Counted from the first letter of the stretch, positions 6,320 through 13,007 are shown. The stretch is DNA of 13,430 bases from Candidatus Yonathbacteria bacterium (GCA_003489395.1 DNMN01000002.1:12336-25765), one strand, 5' to 3'. Made by a program: numbers and translations. Notes: generated by a model not told the origin, from the letters alone.

Positions 6320-7735
6320 TTACTTCAGCGCCTCCTCAAACAATGATTTAAACATTGCGGGGTTTCCGCTTCCTTTTGATGCCTTCATTCCCTGTCCGAT
6401 GAAAAATTGGAGGAGTGCTGTTTTGCCAGACTTGTAATCTGCGACTACGGTTGGATTTGCGGAAATAATTTCTGCTACCATTTTTTTTAGTGCTTCAATA
6501 TCATTTTTCTGAATGAGGTCGTGCTTCTTTGCAATCTCATGCGGATGTCCACCCTCTGCATATAAAATTGCGAGTGTGTCTTTTGCTCCACGTGAAGAAA
6601 GGTCCCCTGCTTTAATCATTGTCACGAGGTCGGCAAGTGATGTACCTGTTACCATTCCAATTAAATTAGAACCTTTCATCAAACCCACAAGGTCAGATGT
6701 AATGTAGTTTTCTATAAGCGCAATTGAAGGACGGTCAACACCAATTGCACTCACTGCATCTTCAAAAAGCCCGCCAAGTATTTTATCTGAGACAAACACC
6801 TCTGCATTCTCCGGCTTCACTCCATACTCGCGCACGAGGCGCGCACGCCTCTCCCACGGAAGCTCTGGCATTGTCGCCTGTAAATTTTTATTTGAAAACT
6901 CTGGAATCTCCGAGATTTTTAGTTTTGGTAAATCTGGATCAGGGAAATAGCGATAGTCATGCGCGCTTTCCTTTTTGCGCTGTGAAAATGTCTTCTGACC
7001 ACCTTCGTCCCATCCGCGCGTCTCTTGCACTATCTCCCCTGGCCCACCGTCCAAAATTTTTGTCATTCGCTCCACCTCGTAGGCAATAGCGCGCTCCACC
7101 GAGCGAAACGAGTTTAAATTTTTCACTTCCACTTTCGTGCCAAGCTTGTCTGTCTTTGATATTGAAATGTTTGCCTCAACACGCATCTCCCCTTTCTCCA
7201 TATTAGCGTCAGATACACCAAGGGTGCGGAGAAGAAGCTGTAGCTCACGCGCAAAAGCACCAGCTTCTTCGGCAGTATGAATCACGGGCTTGGTCACGAG
7301 CTCCATAAGTGGCACGCCTGCGCGATTGTAGTCCACGAGGCTTCCCTCACTCCCCTCATGTGATGAGCTCGCGGTGTCTTCCTCTAAATGCACACGCTCA
7401 ATAGCGATGCCATTTAGCATTCCATTTGAAACAAGCGGGTATTTGTACTGGCTAATCTGGTACCCCTTTGGAATGTCAGGATAGAAATAGTTCTTGCGGT
7501 CAAACTCGGTGAAGTCCGCTAGGTCGCTCCCAAGCGCAGTACCCACACGAAGCACGTGATGCACTGCCTGCTTGTTGATTACGGGCAAAGTCCCCGGATG
7601 CGCCATACACACCGGGCAGATATTCACATTCGGCTCTGCATTAAACGGGTCATTTGCCGAATTGCAGAACATCTTTGTCTTTGTTTTTAGCTCGGCATGA
7701 ACCTCCAAGCCAACTGTTAGTTTGTATTCGTTCAT
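6320..7735 (-). CDS. gatB: Aspartyl/glutamyl-tRNA amidotransferase subunit B
   Basis: 471 aa, the kinase/transamidase subunit of GatCAB, which converts Glu-tRNA(Gln) to Gln-tRNA(Gln) and/or Asp-tRNA(Asn) to Asn-tRNA(Asn) using ammonia from GatA. Features: GLEVHAELKTKTKMFC (9-24), NICPVCMAHPGTLPVIN (38-54) with zinc-type cysteines C24, C40 and C43, the signature DRKNYFYPDIPKGYQISQ (79-96), the central EMRVEANISIS region, and a C-terminal tRNA-binding YqeY-like tail ending FFIGQGMKASKGSGNP. The length is normal. gatA and gatC are not in this window. It starts nine bases after hicA's stop, with no terminator between, so hicB, hicA and gatB are probably one transcript ending at 6288-6314. Confidence 0.97.
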   Translation of the reverse strand: MNEYKLTVGLEVHAELKTKTKMFCNSANDPFNAEPNVNICPVCMAHPGTLPVINKQAVHHVLRVGTALGSDLADFTEFDRKNYFYPDIPKGYQISQYKYPLVSNGMLNGIAIERVHLEEDTASSSHEGSEGSLVDYNRAGVPLMELVTKPVIHTAEEAGAFARELQLLLRTLGVSDANMEKGEMRVEANISISKTDKLGTKVEVKNLNSFRSVERAIAYEVERMTKILDGGPGEIVQETRGWDEGGQKTFSQRKKESAHDYRYFPDPDLPKLKISEIPEFSNKNLQATMPELPWERRARLVREYGVKPENAEVFVSDKILGGLFEDAVSAIGVDRPSIALIENYITSDLVGLMKGSNLIGMVTGTSLADLVTMIKAGDLSSRGAKDTLAILYAEGGHPHEIAKKHDLIQKNDIEALKKMVAEIISANPTVVADYKSGKTALLQFFIGQGMKASKGSGNPAMFKSLFEEALK

Positions 7736-7744
7736 ATTGTAATT

Positions 7745-7975
7745 TTATTTCAACCAAAGATTTTGCGGGATACCTGACTGCGCAATAACTGATTTAAGTG
7801 TGCGTGGATGTATTGATTTTTGTCCGTGGTATTGAATATGTGTCTGTCTCACCTTCCCACCATAAGAACCAATGTAATAAAAGTGGCTTCCGTGTGTATG
7901 AGAATGTTGAAATCCATACTCTTTTAAAAAATCGACTACGCCCTTAAATGTCCAGTTGTTGAGTCCGCGAGGCAT
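7745..7975 (-). CDS. hicA: HicA-family toxin (mRNA interferase)
   Basis: 76 aa, the size and pattern of HicA/YcfA toxins, double-stranded-RNA-binding-fold ribonucleases that cut mRNA. Visible features: an N-terminal helix segment FKGVVDFLKEYGF (10-22), HTHGSHFYY (27-34) with the catalytic-type His31 in GSH, a basic strand KVRQTHIQYH (41-50), and the C-terminal helix IHPRTLKSVIAQSGI (55-69), which matches the family's GTLxxIxxQAGI. It lies six bases after hicB and nine before gatB. Assignment as a toxin rests on family pattern and on the hicB neighbour; activity is not shown. The HGSHFYY motif appears intact, so it should not be called degenerate. Confidence 0.85.
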   Translation of the reverse strand: MPRGLNNWTFKGVVDFLKEYGFQHSHTHGSHFYYIGSYGGKVRQTHIQYHGQKSIHPRTLKSVIAQSGIPQNLWLK

Positions 7976-7981
7976 AGTCTC

Positions 7982-8341
7982 TTACGCAAATGCGAGATTA
8001 AATTGACCAGAACTTAAAACATATGGAGACTTGGTTGAACGTGCGACACGTTTTCGAACCAGCTGGTTCGCGGCTTGGCCGTACACTTTATTAGACTCCT
8101 GCCACATTTTTTCGTACTCAGCGTCAACTGTTTGATTGAGTACATGTGGGCGCAATTTAAACTTACGCGCTGAGCCAAGGTACCCCGCAATGGCTTCATT
8201 GAGAAGTACAATAGCCTCAATCTGCGACGCCCCCTCAACAACTATATTAAACTCAAGCGCCACCGCAAAAAAAGTACCTTTTTCCTTAAAGACTACGTAG
8301 CGCACAGTTCCTTTTTGGAGAGTATTTTTAAAAGCTTTCAT
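7982..8341 (-). CDS. hicB: HicB-like antitoxin, no DNA-binding domain seen
   Basis: 119 aa. The core VRYVVFKEKGTFFAVALEFNIVVEGASQIEAIVLLNEAIAGYL (13-55) matches the HicB partial RNase-H-like fold: a beta strand, then the xFVAxxxEFxxxxxGxSxxEAxxxLxEA pattern. Classical HicB antitoxins carry a C-terminal ribbon-helix-helix or helix-turn-helix domain. Here the C-terminus is a helical segment (about 73-95, EYEKMWQESNKVYGQAANQL), a basic stretch (95-104) and a short tail SPYVLSSGQFNLAFA, with no recognisable DNA-binding motif. The gene precedes hicA, the reverse of the E. coli order. The promoter directly upstream predicts an mRNA starting at the ATG itself. It could instead be a HicB-superfamily protein with a different partner, but the adjacent hicA argues for a pair. 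Confidence 0.8.
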   Translation of the reverse strand: MKAFKNTLQKGTVRYVVFKEKGTFFAVALEFNIVVEGASQIEAIVLLNEAIAGYLGSARKFKLRPHVLNQTVDAEYEKMWQESNKVYGQAANQLVRKRVARSTKSPYVLSSGQFNLAFA

Positions 8342-8376
8342 GTATTTATAGTACCTTAGTGTGGCACAAAAAACAA
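8341..8376 (-). promoter_or_regulatory. Promoter of hicBA-gatB, predicted leaderless
   Basis: On the minus strand: TTGTTT (8371-8376), a 17-base spacer, then -10 TACTAT (8348-8353) preceded by GG. The expected first base coincides with the A of hicB's ATG at 8341. An overlapping TATAAA (8345-8350) is an alternative -10 with poorer spacing. The spacer 8342-8392 contains no hairpin that would terminate the upstream gene. Confidence 0.5.
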
Positions 8377-8392
8377 ACTAATATTTTTTCTA

Positions 8393-9097
8393 TTATTCTT
8401 TTCCATATCTAGCCAAAAACTCTTCTCGCGTCATAAATGCCTTAGCAATAGTTCTCTTTTCATCTGGAAAAAGTTTTTCTTTTTCTTCTTTTGAGATTTC
8501 ACCTACAATAGTAAAACCTAGTTTCTCTAATAGACGAGGATTTTTTGCTACAATCCATGAAGTAGCGACGATTTCTTTTATTTTATTTATAGACTTTATT
8601 ATTTCTGCTAACTTTTCAAGTCCATTCTCAACTTCTTTTTTAAAGTTTCCTGTTCCAGATTCTTTTATGAGCTCTGCCGAGGGGGCAAGATGAAGTTGTG
8701 CTTCCTCTCCATCCAGTCCAAAATGTAGTACTTCACTTAATTTTAGGTAGCCAGAATTATTTAAATTTGCCTCCCTTTGTACGCTTTCAAAAACGTCCGG
8801 TTGAGTAGCCCTTAGCATGATAATTGGATCCAAAACCTGCAATAAATAATTAACAAAAACTTCTTTATCTTTTATGTTGAAACTTTCTTTTAATCCTCTG
8901 ACGGTTTCTTCCTTATTAAGGACCGCTCCGCTTTTTTGAAGGAGGTCCATTTTAAAAAGAAGACTTTCAAATCTATCTTCCATTTTTTCTTTATCACCAA
9001 AATTATTATCAAAACTCTGACCAAGTTCTTCCCTTGCCGCGTCCCTGATGGCACTGGTGTCTATGCTCAATCGTTGCTCTAGTGGATTTTTTTCCAT
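8393..9097 (-). CDS. Unrecognised protein with GNAT-like C-terminal half
   Basis: 234 aa from the ATG at 9095-9097. An in-frame TTG at 9113-9115 would add six residues but is less likely. The N-terminal half (1-120) is charged and helical (for example EKMEDRFESLLFKMDLLQKSG, 38-57) with no motif I know. The C-terminal half has AQLHLAPSAELIKES (133-147), an amphipathic helix (153-174), then VATSWIVAKNPRLLEKLGF (177-195), which resembles the last strand and helix of GNAT acetyltransferases (xNxxLxEKLGF). A classical acetyl-CoA loop (RxxGxG/A) is not visible, so enzyme activity is doubtful. The end, REEFLARYGKE, is charged. It begins 18 bases after obg's stop and is more AT-rich than obg. Function unknown. 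Confidence 0.75.
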   Translation of the reverse strand: MEKNPLEQRLSIDTSAIRDAAREELGQSFDNNFGDKEKMEDRFESLLFKMDLLQKSGAVLNKEETVRGLKESFNIKDKEVFVNYLLQVLDPIIMLRATQPDVFESVQREANLNNSGYLKLSEVLHFGLDGEEAQLHLAPSAELIKESGTGNFKKEVENGLEKLAEIIKSINKIKEIVATSWIVAKNPRLLEKLGFTIVGEISKEEKEKLFPDEKRTIAKAFMTREEFLARYGKE

Positions 9098-9115
9098 AAA
9101 AATAATGTATGGCAA

Positions 9116-10096
9116 TTACGCCACTACCTTCAAAAGTTTCAAAAGTTCGTCTTGAAATACTTTCATACCTTTGTCATCCAAAATCGTGATAGTGAACACT
9201 TCCGAATGCGGGTAGGTTTTCTTCATAGCAAGCTCCACTTCTTTCACGCGCTCTGGAGTTACCATATCTGTTTTGGTAAGAATAATTATCTCGTGCTTTG
9301 CGGCGAGGTCTTTATCAAATGCTTCAAGCTCTTTGCGTACAGTTTCATACACTGCGAGTGGGTCTTCGTTTTCAAGCGACACCAAGTGCGCGAGCATTTT
9401 TGTGCGCTTCACATGACGTAGAAATTTATGTCCAAGCCCCTTTCCTTCTGATGCGCCTTCAATAAGCCCTGGAATATCCGCGATGATAAACCCAAAACAA
9501 TCGCCCAAGTTTGGCTCAAGTGTAGTGAACGCATAGTCGGCAGTCTTTGCGCTCGCGCGTGTGAGCGCATTCAAAAGCGACGACTTCCCAGCGTTTGGCA
9601 AACCCACGAGCCCAATGTCCGCAACAATCTGAAGCTCAACTTTGAAATCTGCTTCTTGCCCTTTCATTCCCGGCACGTGCTCTTTTGGTGTGCGATTGGT
9701 TGATGTCTTAAAATGCTCGTTGCCAAATCCTCCACGCCCTCCTTTCAATACCAAAATCTGCTGACCTTCTTCTAGTAGCTGGTATTCTGATCCAGTATCA
9801 AGATTCGTCACAATAGAACCAATAGGCAAATCCAAAATAAAATCATCGCCGTTTCTGCCGTGCAAGCTGTCGTTGCCACCGTCGCCTGCGCGCTCCGCGA
9901 AGAAATCTTTTTGATGGCGATACTTCACAAGGATATGCACGTCGCGAACAGCGCGGATAATCATATCTCCGCCCTTTCCACCGTCACCGCCAGAAGGACC
10001 AGCAAATTCTTTGCCTTTCTCATGTTTAAGACGCATAACGCCGTTTCCGCCGTCGCCCGCCTTCATATGCATCGTCATTTCATCAACAAAAGCCAT
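9116..10096 (-). CDS. obg: Obg-family ribosome-associated GTPase
   Basis: 326 aa, Obg/CgtA, an essential GTPase of large-subunit assembly and stress signalling. The N-terminal Obg domain (about 1-156) has the glycine-rich loops AGDGGNG, GPSGGDGGKGGD (33-44) and GGRGGFGN (119-126). The G domain follows: G1 GLPNAGKSS (165-173), Thr191/192 in the G2 region, G3 DIPGLIEGA (207-215) and G4 TKTD (274-277). G4 has Thr instead of the usual Asn of NKxD, and the usual G5 SA motif is replaced by TITILDDKG (302-310). The protein ends soon after, so the variable C-terminal OCT domain is absent, as in many short Obg proteins. The upstream spacer is filled by 7-base repeats. No Shine-Dalgarno sequence. Confidence 0.96.
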   Translation of the reverse strand: MAFVDEMTMHMKAGDGGNGVMRLKHEKGKEFAGPSGGDGGKGGDMIIRAVRDVHILVKYRHQKDFFAERAGDGGNDSLHGRNGDDFILDLPIGSIVTNLDTGSEYQLLEEGQQILVLKGGRGGFGNEHFKTSTNRTPKEHVPGMKGQEADFKVELQIVADIGLVGLPNAGKSSLLNALTRASAKTADYAFTTLEPNLGDCFGFIIADIPGLIEGASEGKGLGHKFLRHVKRTKMLAHLVSLENEDPLAVYETVRKELEAFDKDLAAKHEIIILTKTDMVTPERVKEVELAMKKTYPHSEVFTITILDDKGMKVFQDELLKLLKVVA

Positions 10097-10102
10097 GTGG
10101 AT

Positions 10103-10137
10103 AGTTATTAGTTTATAGTTGTTAGTTTATAGTAATA
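10103..10137. repeat. Intergenic 7-base tandem repeats before obg
   Basis: Plus strand: AGTTATT (10103-10109), AGTTTAT (10110-10116), AGTTGTT (10117-10123), AGTTTAT (10124-10130) and a decayed AGTAATA (10131-10137), all in exact 7-base phase. The run begins seven bases upstream of the obg start codon, so obg's untranslated leader consists almost wholly of these units. The AGTTATT-AGTTTAT pair also occurs, reverse-complemented, at 4052-4065. The rest of the 86-base spacer (10138-10182) holds only a weak GGAG/CTCC hairpin (about 10162-10174), too short to call a terminator. Confidence 0.75.
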
Positions 10138-10153
10138 CACAACCATATCACAA
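10126..10153 (-). promoter_or_regulatory. Possible obg promoter overlapping the heptad repeats
   Basis: On the minus strand TTGTGA (10148-10153), a 16-base spacer and TATAAA (10126-10131) form a weak sigma70-like pair. The predicted start near 10119 would give a leader of about 22 bases made of repeat units. Each ATAAACT unit brings its own TATAAA-like word, so this could be a chance by-product of the repeat. Confidence 0.3.
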
Positions 10154-10182
10154 AAATTACAAGGAGTCTATCTCCGTATGCT

Positions 10183-11073
10183 CTAAGCGTCCACTGCGAG
10201 CTTTGCGAGCGCAAGCGCGCCTTCTTTTGAACCTGCGACTACTATATATGTGCCGCTATTATGACAAAAAATTGCATCTGGTACACCAGTTACACGAGCA
10301 AACTCTTCTCCATTCTTCCCTGCCCATGCCTTCGGGAAATCCTTTCGTGCTTTGAATGATTCATGATGAAGTCGTACAGTACGCACCTTCCAGCGTGGCT
10401 CGGTCTTATCTGGCTTAACAACAAAAATTGGCTCAGGATGCTTATTGAGAACTTCCTCCCAGGGATATTGTCCATCAACAATAACAACTCGTTTATCTTC
10501 TGCTTTTTGATACGCGTCTTCTGCAACACGAGCGCCCTCCTCATAGTCTTGTGCAGTAATAATTTCGCGCTTAAGAACTTCTGTTGCAATATCAAACGCA
10601 CGTGCGAAACCTTCGTCGTATGTCGTAGAATGATTTAGCTCTTCCTTCCATGTCGGACGAAACGAGGCAACAAGATGGTGAAAAAGATATGGAAAAATAT
10701 TTTTTCCAGTCAATATAAAAGAATCAATTCCACAATCAGCAGCGTCAATCGGCTGAACCATTTTTTCATCAATACGACGCGCTGCTTCTCTATTCCCACA
10801 CAAATTTTCTCCAAATTCCTTCCACACTAAACCAAAAGAGGAATACGGAATTCCATTTGGACGCACGCCTGCTCCGCCTTCTTGATGGTGATCAAAACGC
10901 CCGCGCGCGGAATCATACTCGCCACCAACATCCACTACATAGTCCCCCGTCGCCCATACTTCAGAGTCGCGACTGCGAATAACCTCAATGTTTCCATCAT
11001 TCAATAGCGAGAGCACCGCGCACGCAAAAACTTCATCCGTGTGAAAGTTTCCGCTATGCGTTATTATTTTCAT
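10183..11073 (-). CDS. MYG1/UPF0160-family DHH-like phosphoesterase or exonuclease
   Basis: 296 aa from the chosen ATG at 11071-11073. This is the MYG1 (UPF0160) family of metal-dependent hydrolases; the human member is described as a 3'-5' RNA exonuclease. Visible motifs: the N-terminal signature HSGNFHTDEVFACAVLSLL (6-24), VVDVGGEYD (46-54), the DHH motif RFDHHQEGG (59-67), YSSFGLVWKEFG (77-88), VQPIDAADCGID (107-118), and a C-terminal half with PWEEVLNKHPEPIFVVKPD and a late FCHNSGTYIVVAGSKEGAL. An earlier ATG at 11095-11097 would add eight residues and deepen the overlap with the DedA-type gene from 20 to 44 bases; family members begin just before the HxGxFHxDE motif, so the shorter form is preferred. 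The substrate in bacteria is not known. Confidence 0.88.
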   Translation of the reverse strand: MKIITHSGNFHTDEVFACAVLSLLNDGNIEVIRSRDSEVWATGDYVVDVGGEYDSARGRFDHHQEGGAGVRPNGIPYSSFGLVWKEFGENLCGNREAARRIDEKMVQPIDAADCGIDSFILTGKNIFPYLFHHLVASFRPTWKEELNHSTTYDEGFARAFDIATEVLKREIITAQDYEEGARVAEDAYQKAEDKRVVIVDGQYPWEEVLNKHPEPIFVVKPDKTEPRWKVRTVRLHHESFKARKDFPKAWAGKNGEEFARVTGVPDAIFCHNSGTYIVVAGSKEGALALAKLAVDA

Positions 11074-11671
11074 GCTTCTTTCGTTCGTGACGTTCATATT
11101 GATGCGTAATTAGTCTCTGAATCAAAATGAATGCTAACACGAAAAGTAACGCCATCAAAGCAAACTCTCCAATTTTGTGCGTTGTGCTGACGGCCGCATA
11201 TCCAAAAAAGAATCCGATTACAAAATACAAAACAACCCACACAATGGATGCCAAAAATTCCGCTTTAAAGAAAAGCTTGAACGGGATGTGTAATACTCCC
11301 GACATAATAACAGTCGCGCGATTTGCGCCGTAAATAAATTTTGAAAAGAAAATGGACTTAAAAGGGTTCGCGCGGAATTCGGGCAAAAAGAATATCATTA
11401 TCCTTTCTGCTCTCTTTAGTATTCTCCTTGTGAGTCTAGCATCCTTAAGTTTCGCGCCGAGGTTGTACCACATCACATTTCCCAGAACCACGCCGACAAG
11501 CGCAATCCAGAGAACATCCTTCCCATCAAACGCCTCCAGAGACGCAAGCATCCCGGCAACAATCAAAAAGACCTCGCCCTCAAATACCATCGCGATAAAT
11601 AGAATCCCATATCCAAAAATGCGGTGATCCTGCACAAGCTGAACAAATACGTCAATAGACTGCTCTAACAT
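11054..11671 (-). CDS. DedA/VTT-family membrane protein
   Basis: 205 aa integral membrane protein of the DedA (VTT, SNARE-associated) family. Some bacterial members flip undecaprenyl phosphate or other lipids across the cytoplasmic membrane. Visible: hydrophobic segments at about 20-43, 53-70, 132-160 and 168-188; the acidic motif FEGEVFLIVAGMLAS (30-44, Glu31/Glu33); and the family's basic motif in FFSKFIYGANRATVIMSGVL (108-127, Arg118), followed by a Pro-containing re-entrant segment. The tail HQYERHERKKHE is strongly basic/charged and cytoplasmic by the positive-inside rule. It starts two bases after the upstream holin-like gene and overlaps the MYG1 start by 20 bases. Lipid-carrier recycling is inference from the family. 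Confidence 0.88.
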   Translation of the reverse strand: MLEQSIDVFVQLVQDHRIFGYGILFIAMVFEGEVFLIVAGMLASLEAFDGKDVLWIALVGVVLGNVMWYNLGAKLKDARLTRRILKRAERIMIFFLPEFRANPFKSIFFSKFIYGANRATVIMSGVLHIPFKLFFKAEFLASIVWVVLYFVIGFFFGYAAVSTTHKIGEFALMALLFVLAFILIQRLITHQYERHERKKHENNNA

Positions 11672-11673
11672 AA

Positions 11674-12024
11674 CTAATTATCAGAAAGCAACTTATCAAT
11701 GATAAACGCTGTCGCTGAAACGACTAGTGAACCGAGAAGCGCCGGCACAAAACCAGCAACATAAAACCCTTTCACAAATGAACCGACCCACCAAAAAAGT
11801 CCGGCATTCACGACAAAAGAAAATAGTCCGAGCGTGATGAGCGTGATAGGAAACGCGATTAGTAAAATAATCGGTCGCACTACTGCGTTTAAAATGCCGA
11901 AAAAGAGAGCGACGAGCATCGCTGTGCCAAACGCGCCAGATGCTATTTCTATTCCCGGCACAAACGAAGGGAGAACCAAAATCACCAACGCCACTACAAC
12001 CAACTTTGCGATAATCTTCATCAT
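11674..12024 (-). CDS. Phage-holin-IV-superfamily (PF04020-like) membrane protein
   Basis: 116 aa, almost entirely hydrophobic, with four probable membrane segments (about 5-23, 31-50, 53-80 and 88-112). The loop NAVVRPIILLIAFPITLITLGLF (46-68) is the hallmark of the 'phage holin family / superfamily IV' group found widely in bacterial chromosomes. Despite the name there is no lysis gene or phage gene nearby, so a holin role should not be assumed. It starts five bases after the dehydrogenase stop and ends two bases before the DedA-family start, so the two small membrane proteins are likely co-translated. Either of two adjacent ATGs (12022-12024, 12019-12021) could be used. Confidence 0.85.
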   Translation of the reverse strand: MMKIIAKLVVVALVILVLPSFVPGIEIASGAFGTAMLVALFFGILNAVVRPIILLIAFPITLITLGLFSFVVNAGLFWWVGSFVKGFYVAGFVPALLGSLVVSATAFIIDKLLSDN

Positions 12025-12029
12025 ATTTT

Positions 12030-13004
12030 TTATGCGACTGCGTTCGGAGCTGTGCGACCTTCTAACACTTCAATAATATTTGTCGCTACCATCTCCGCCA
12101 TCTTTGTGCGCGTTTCTTCTGTTGCGGAGGCGAGGTGCGGGTTCACGACTACATTCTCAAGCGTCAAAAGTTCTTGAGTAACTTTGGGTTCAAATTCAAA
12201 CACATCAAGTCCTGCTCCGCGGATGGTGCCAGCTTTGAGCGCCTGAGCAAGAGCAACCTCGTCCACCACAGGCCCACGCGAAGTATTAATGAGGATTGCG
12301 CTCTTTTTCATAAGCGCGAGACGATCTGCGTTTATGAGGTGATGCGTCGCTGGAAGAAGCGGAACATGAACACTCACCACATCAGCCTGAGCGATGGCTT
12401 CCTCGTATGTTGCGCAATATTTCGCTCCACACAAAGCTTCAAGCGCTTCATTCTTCTTCATATCATAGTAAACAACATTCATACCGAACCCTTTGTGCAA
12501 AATGCCAGCCACCTCAGAGCCGATGCGTCCCGCGCCCACGAGACCAAGGGTCTTCCCTTTTATATCAGTACCGAGAAGGAGCATCGGAGCCCAGCCCACA
12601 AATTTCCCTTCGCGAATAAATCTGTCCCCTTCTGCGATGCGAGAAGCAACGGTTAGTAGCAAGGCAACAGTGTGCTCGGCAACAGTAGCAGTGAGCACCT
12701 CGGGAGTGTTGGTTACCGCAATACCGCGCTCGTGCGCCTTTGGTACATCTATATTATTATACCCTACCGCATAATTCGCAATTATTTTTACAGATTCTGG
12801 CATTGCGGAAATCATATCAGCATCAATAGCGTCAGTAAGGAGCGATGCGACAGCGTCGTAAGGCGTTTCCGCGAGTACCTCTTTCAATTCATCGCGCGTG
12901 AGCACTCCGTCTTTTTCGCTCACAGTCACCTGGTACCCCATCTCGCGAAACATCTCCTCCGCGCGCGCTGGAATGCGACGCGTCATAAATATCTTTTTTG
13001 TCAT
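12030..13004 (-). CDS. D-2-hydroxyacid dehydrogenase (glyoxylate reductase/glycerate dehydrogenase type)
   Basis: 324 aa, D-isomer-specific 2-hydroxyacid dehydrogenase. The catalytic triad is complete and spaced as in glycerate dehydrogenases: Arg243 (NTSRGPVVDE), Glu272 (DVFEFEP) and His290 (NPHLASAT). The Rossmann motif is GLVGAGRIGSEVAG (154-167), and Asp181 at the end of the second strand (VVYYD) favours NADH. NYAVGYNNIDV (77-87) and NTPEVLTATVAEHTVALLL (99-117) match the glyoxylate reductase/GyaR subgroup. The exact substrate (glyoxylate, hydroxypyruvate or another 2-keto acid) cannot be told. It is the first gene of an operon with the holin-like, DedA-family and MYG1 genes. The start is ATG at 13002-13004 with no Shine-Dalgarno sequence; the -10 motif lies only 11 bases upstream. 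Confidence 0.93.
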   Translation of the reverse strand: MTKKIFMTRRIPARAEEMFREMGYQVTVSEKDGVLTRDELKEVLAETPYDAVASLLTDAIDADMISAMPESVKIIANYAVGYNNIDVPKAHERGIAVTNTPEVLTATVAEHTVALLLTVASRIAEGDRFIREGKFVGWAPMLLLGTDIKGKTLGLVGAGRIGSEVAGILHKGFGMNVVYYDMKKNEALEALCGAKYCATYEEAIAQADVVSVHVPLLPATHHLINADRLALMKKSAILINTSRGPVVDEVALAQALKAGTIRGAGLDVFEFEPKVTQELLTLENVVVNPHLASATEETRTKMAEMVATNIIEVLEGRTAPNAVA

Positions 13005-13007
13005 ATG

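Noticed and set aside
9098..9115. TTG start six codons upstream for the GNAT-like gene
   Set aside because: A rarer start codon that adds PYIIF immediately after obg's stop; the ATG at 9097 starts a more plausible charged N-terminus.
10162..10174. Terminator after the MYG1 gene
   Set aside because: The stem GGAG/CTCC is only four base pairs and is not followed by a clean U-run on the minus strand.
11074..11097. Earlier ATG for the MYG1-family gene
   Set aside because: It lengthens the overlap with the DedA-type gene to 44 bases, and the family motif begins right after the later ATG.
11674..12024. Prophage remnant suggested by the holin-like protein
   Set aside because: No other phage gene, integrase, endolysin or attachment-like repeat is present; this holin superfamily is common in bacterial chromosomes.
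12135..12656. A 173-codon plus-strand open frame opposite the dehydrogenase
   Set aside because: It lies wholly over the catalytic region of a complete 2-hydroxyacid dehydrogenase and has no recognisable domain or start context.
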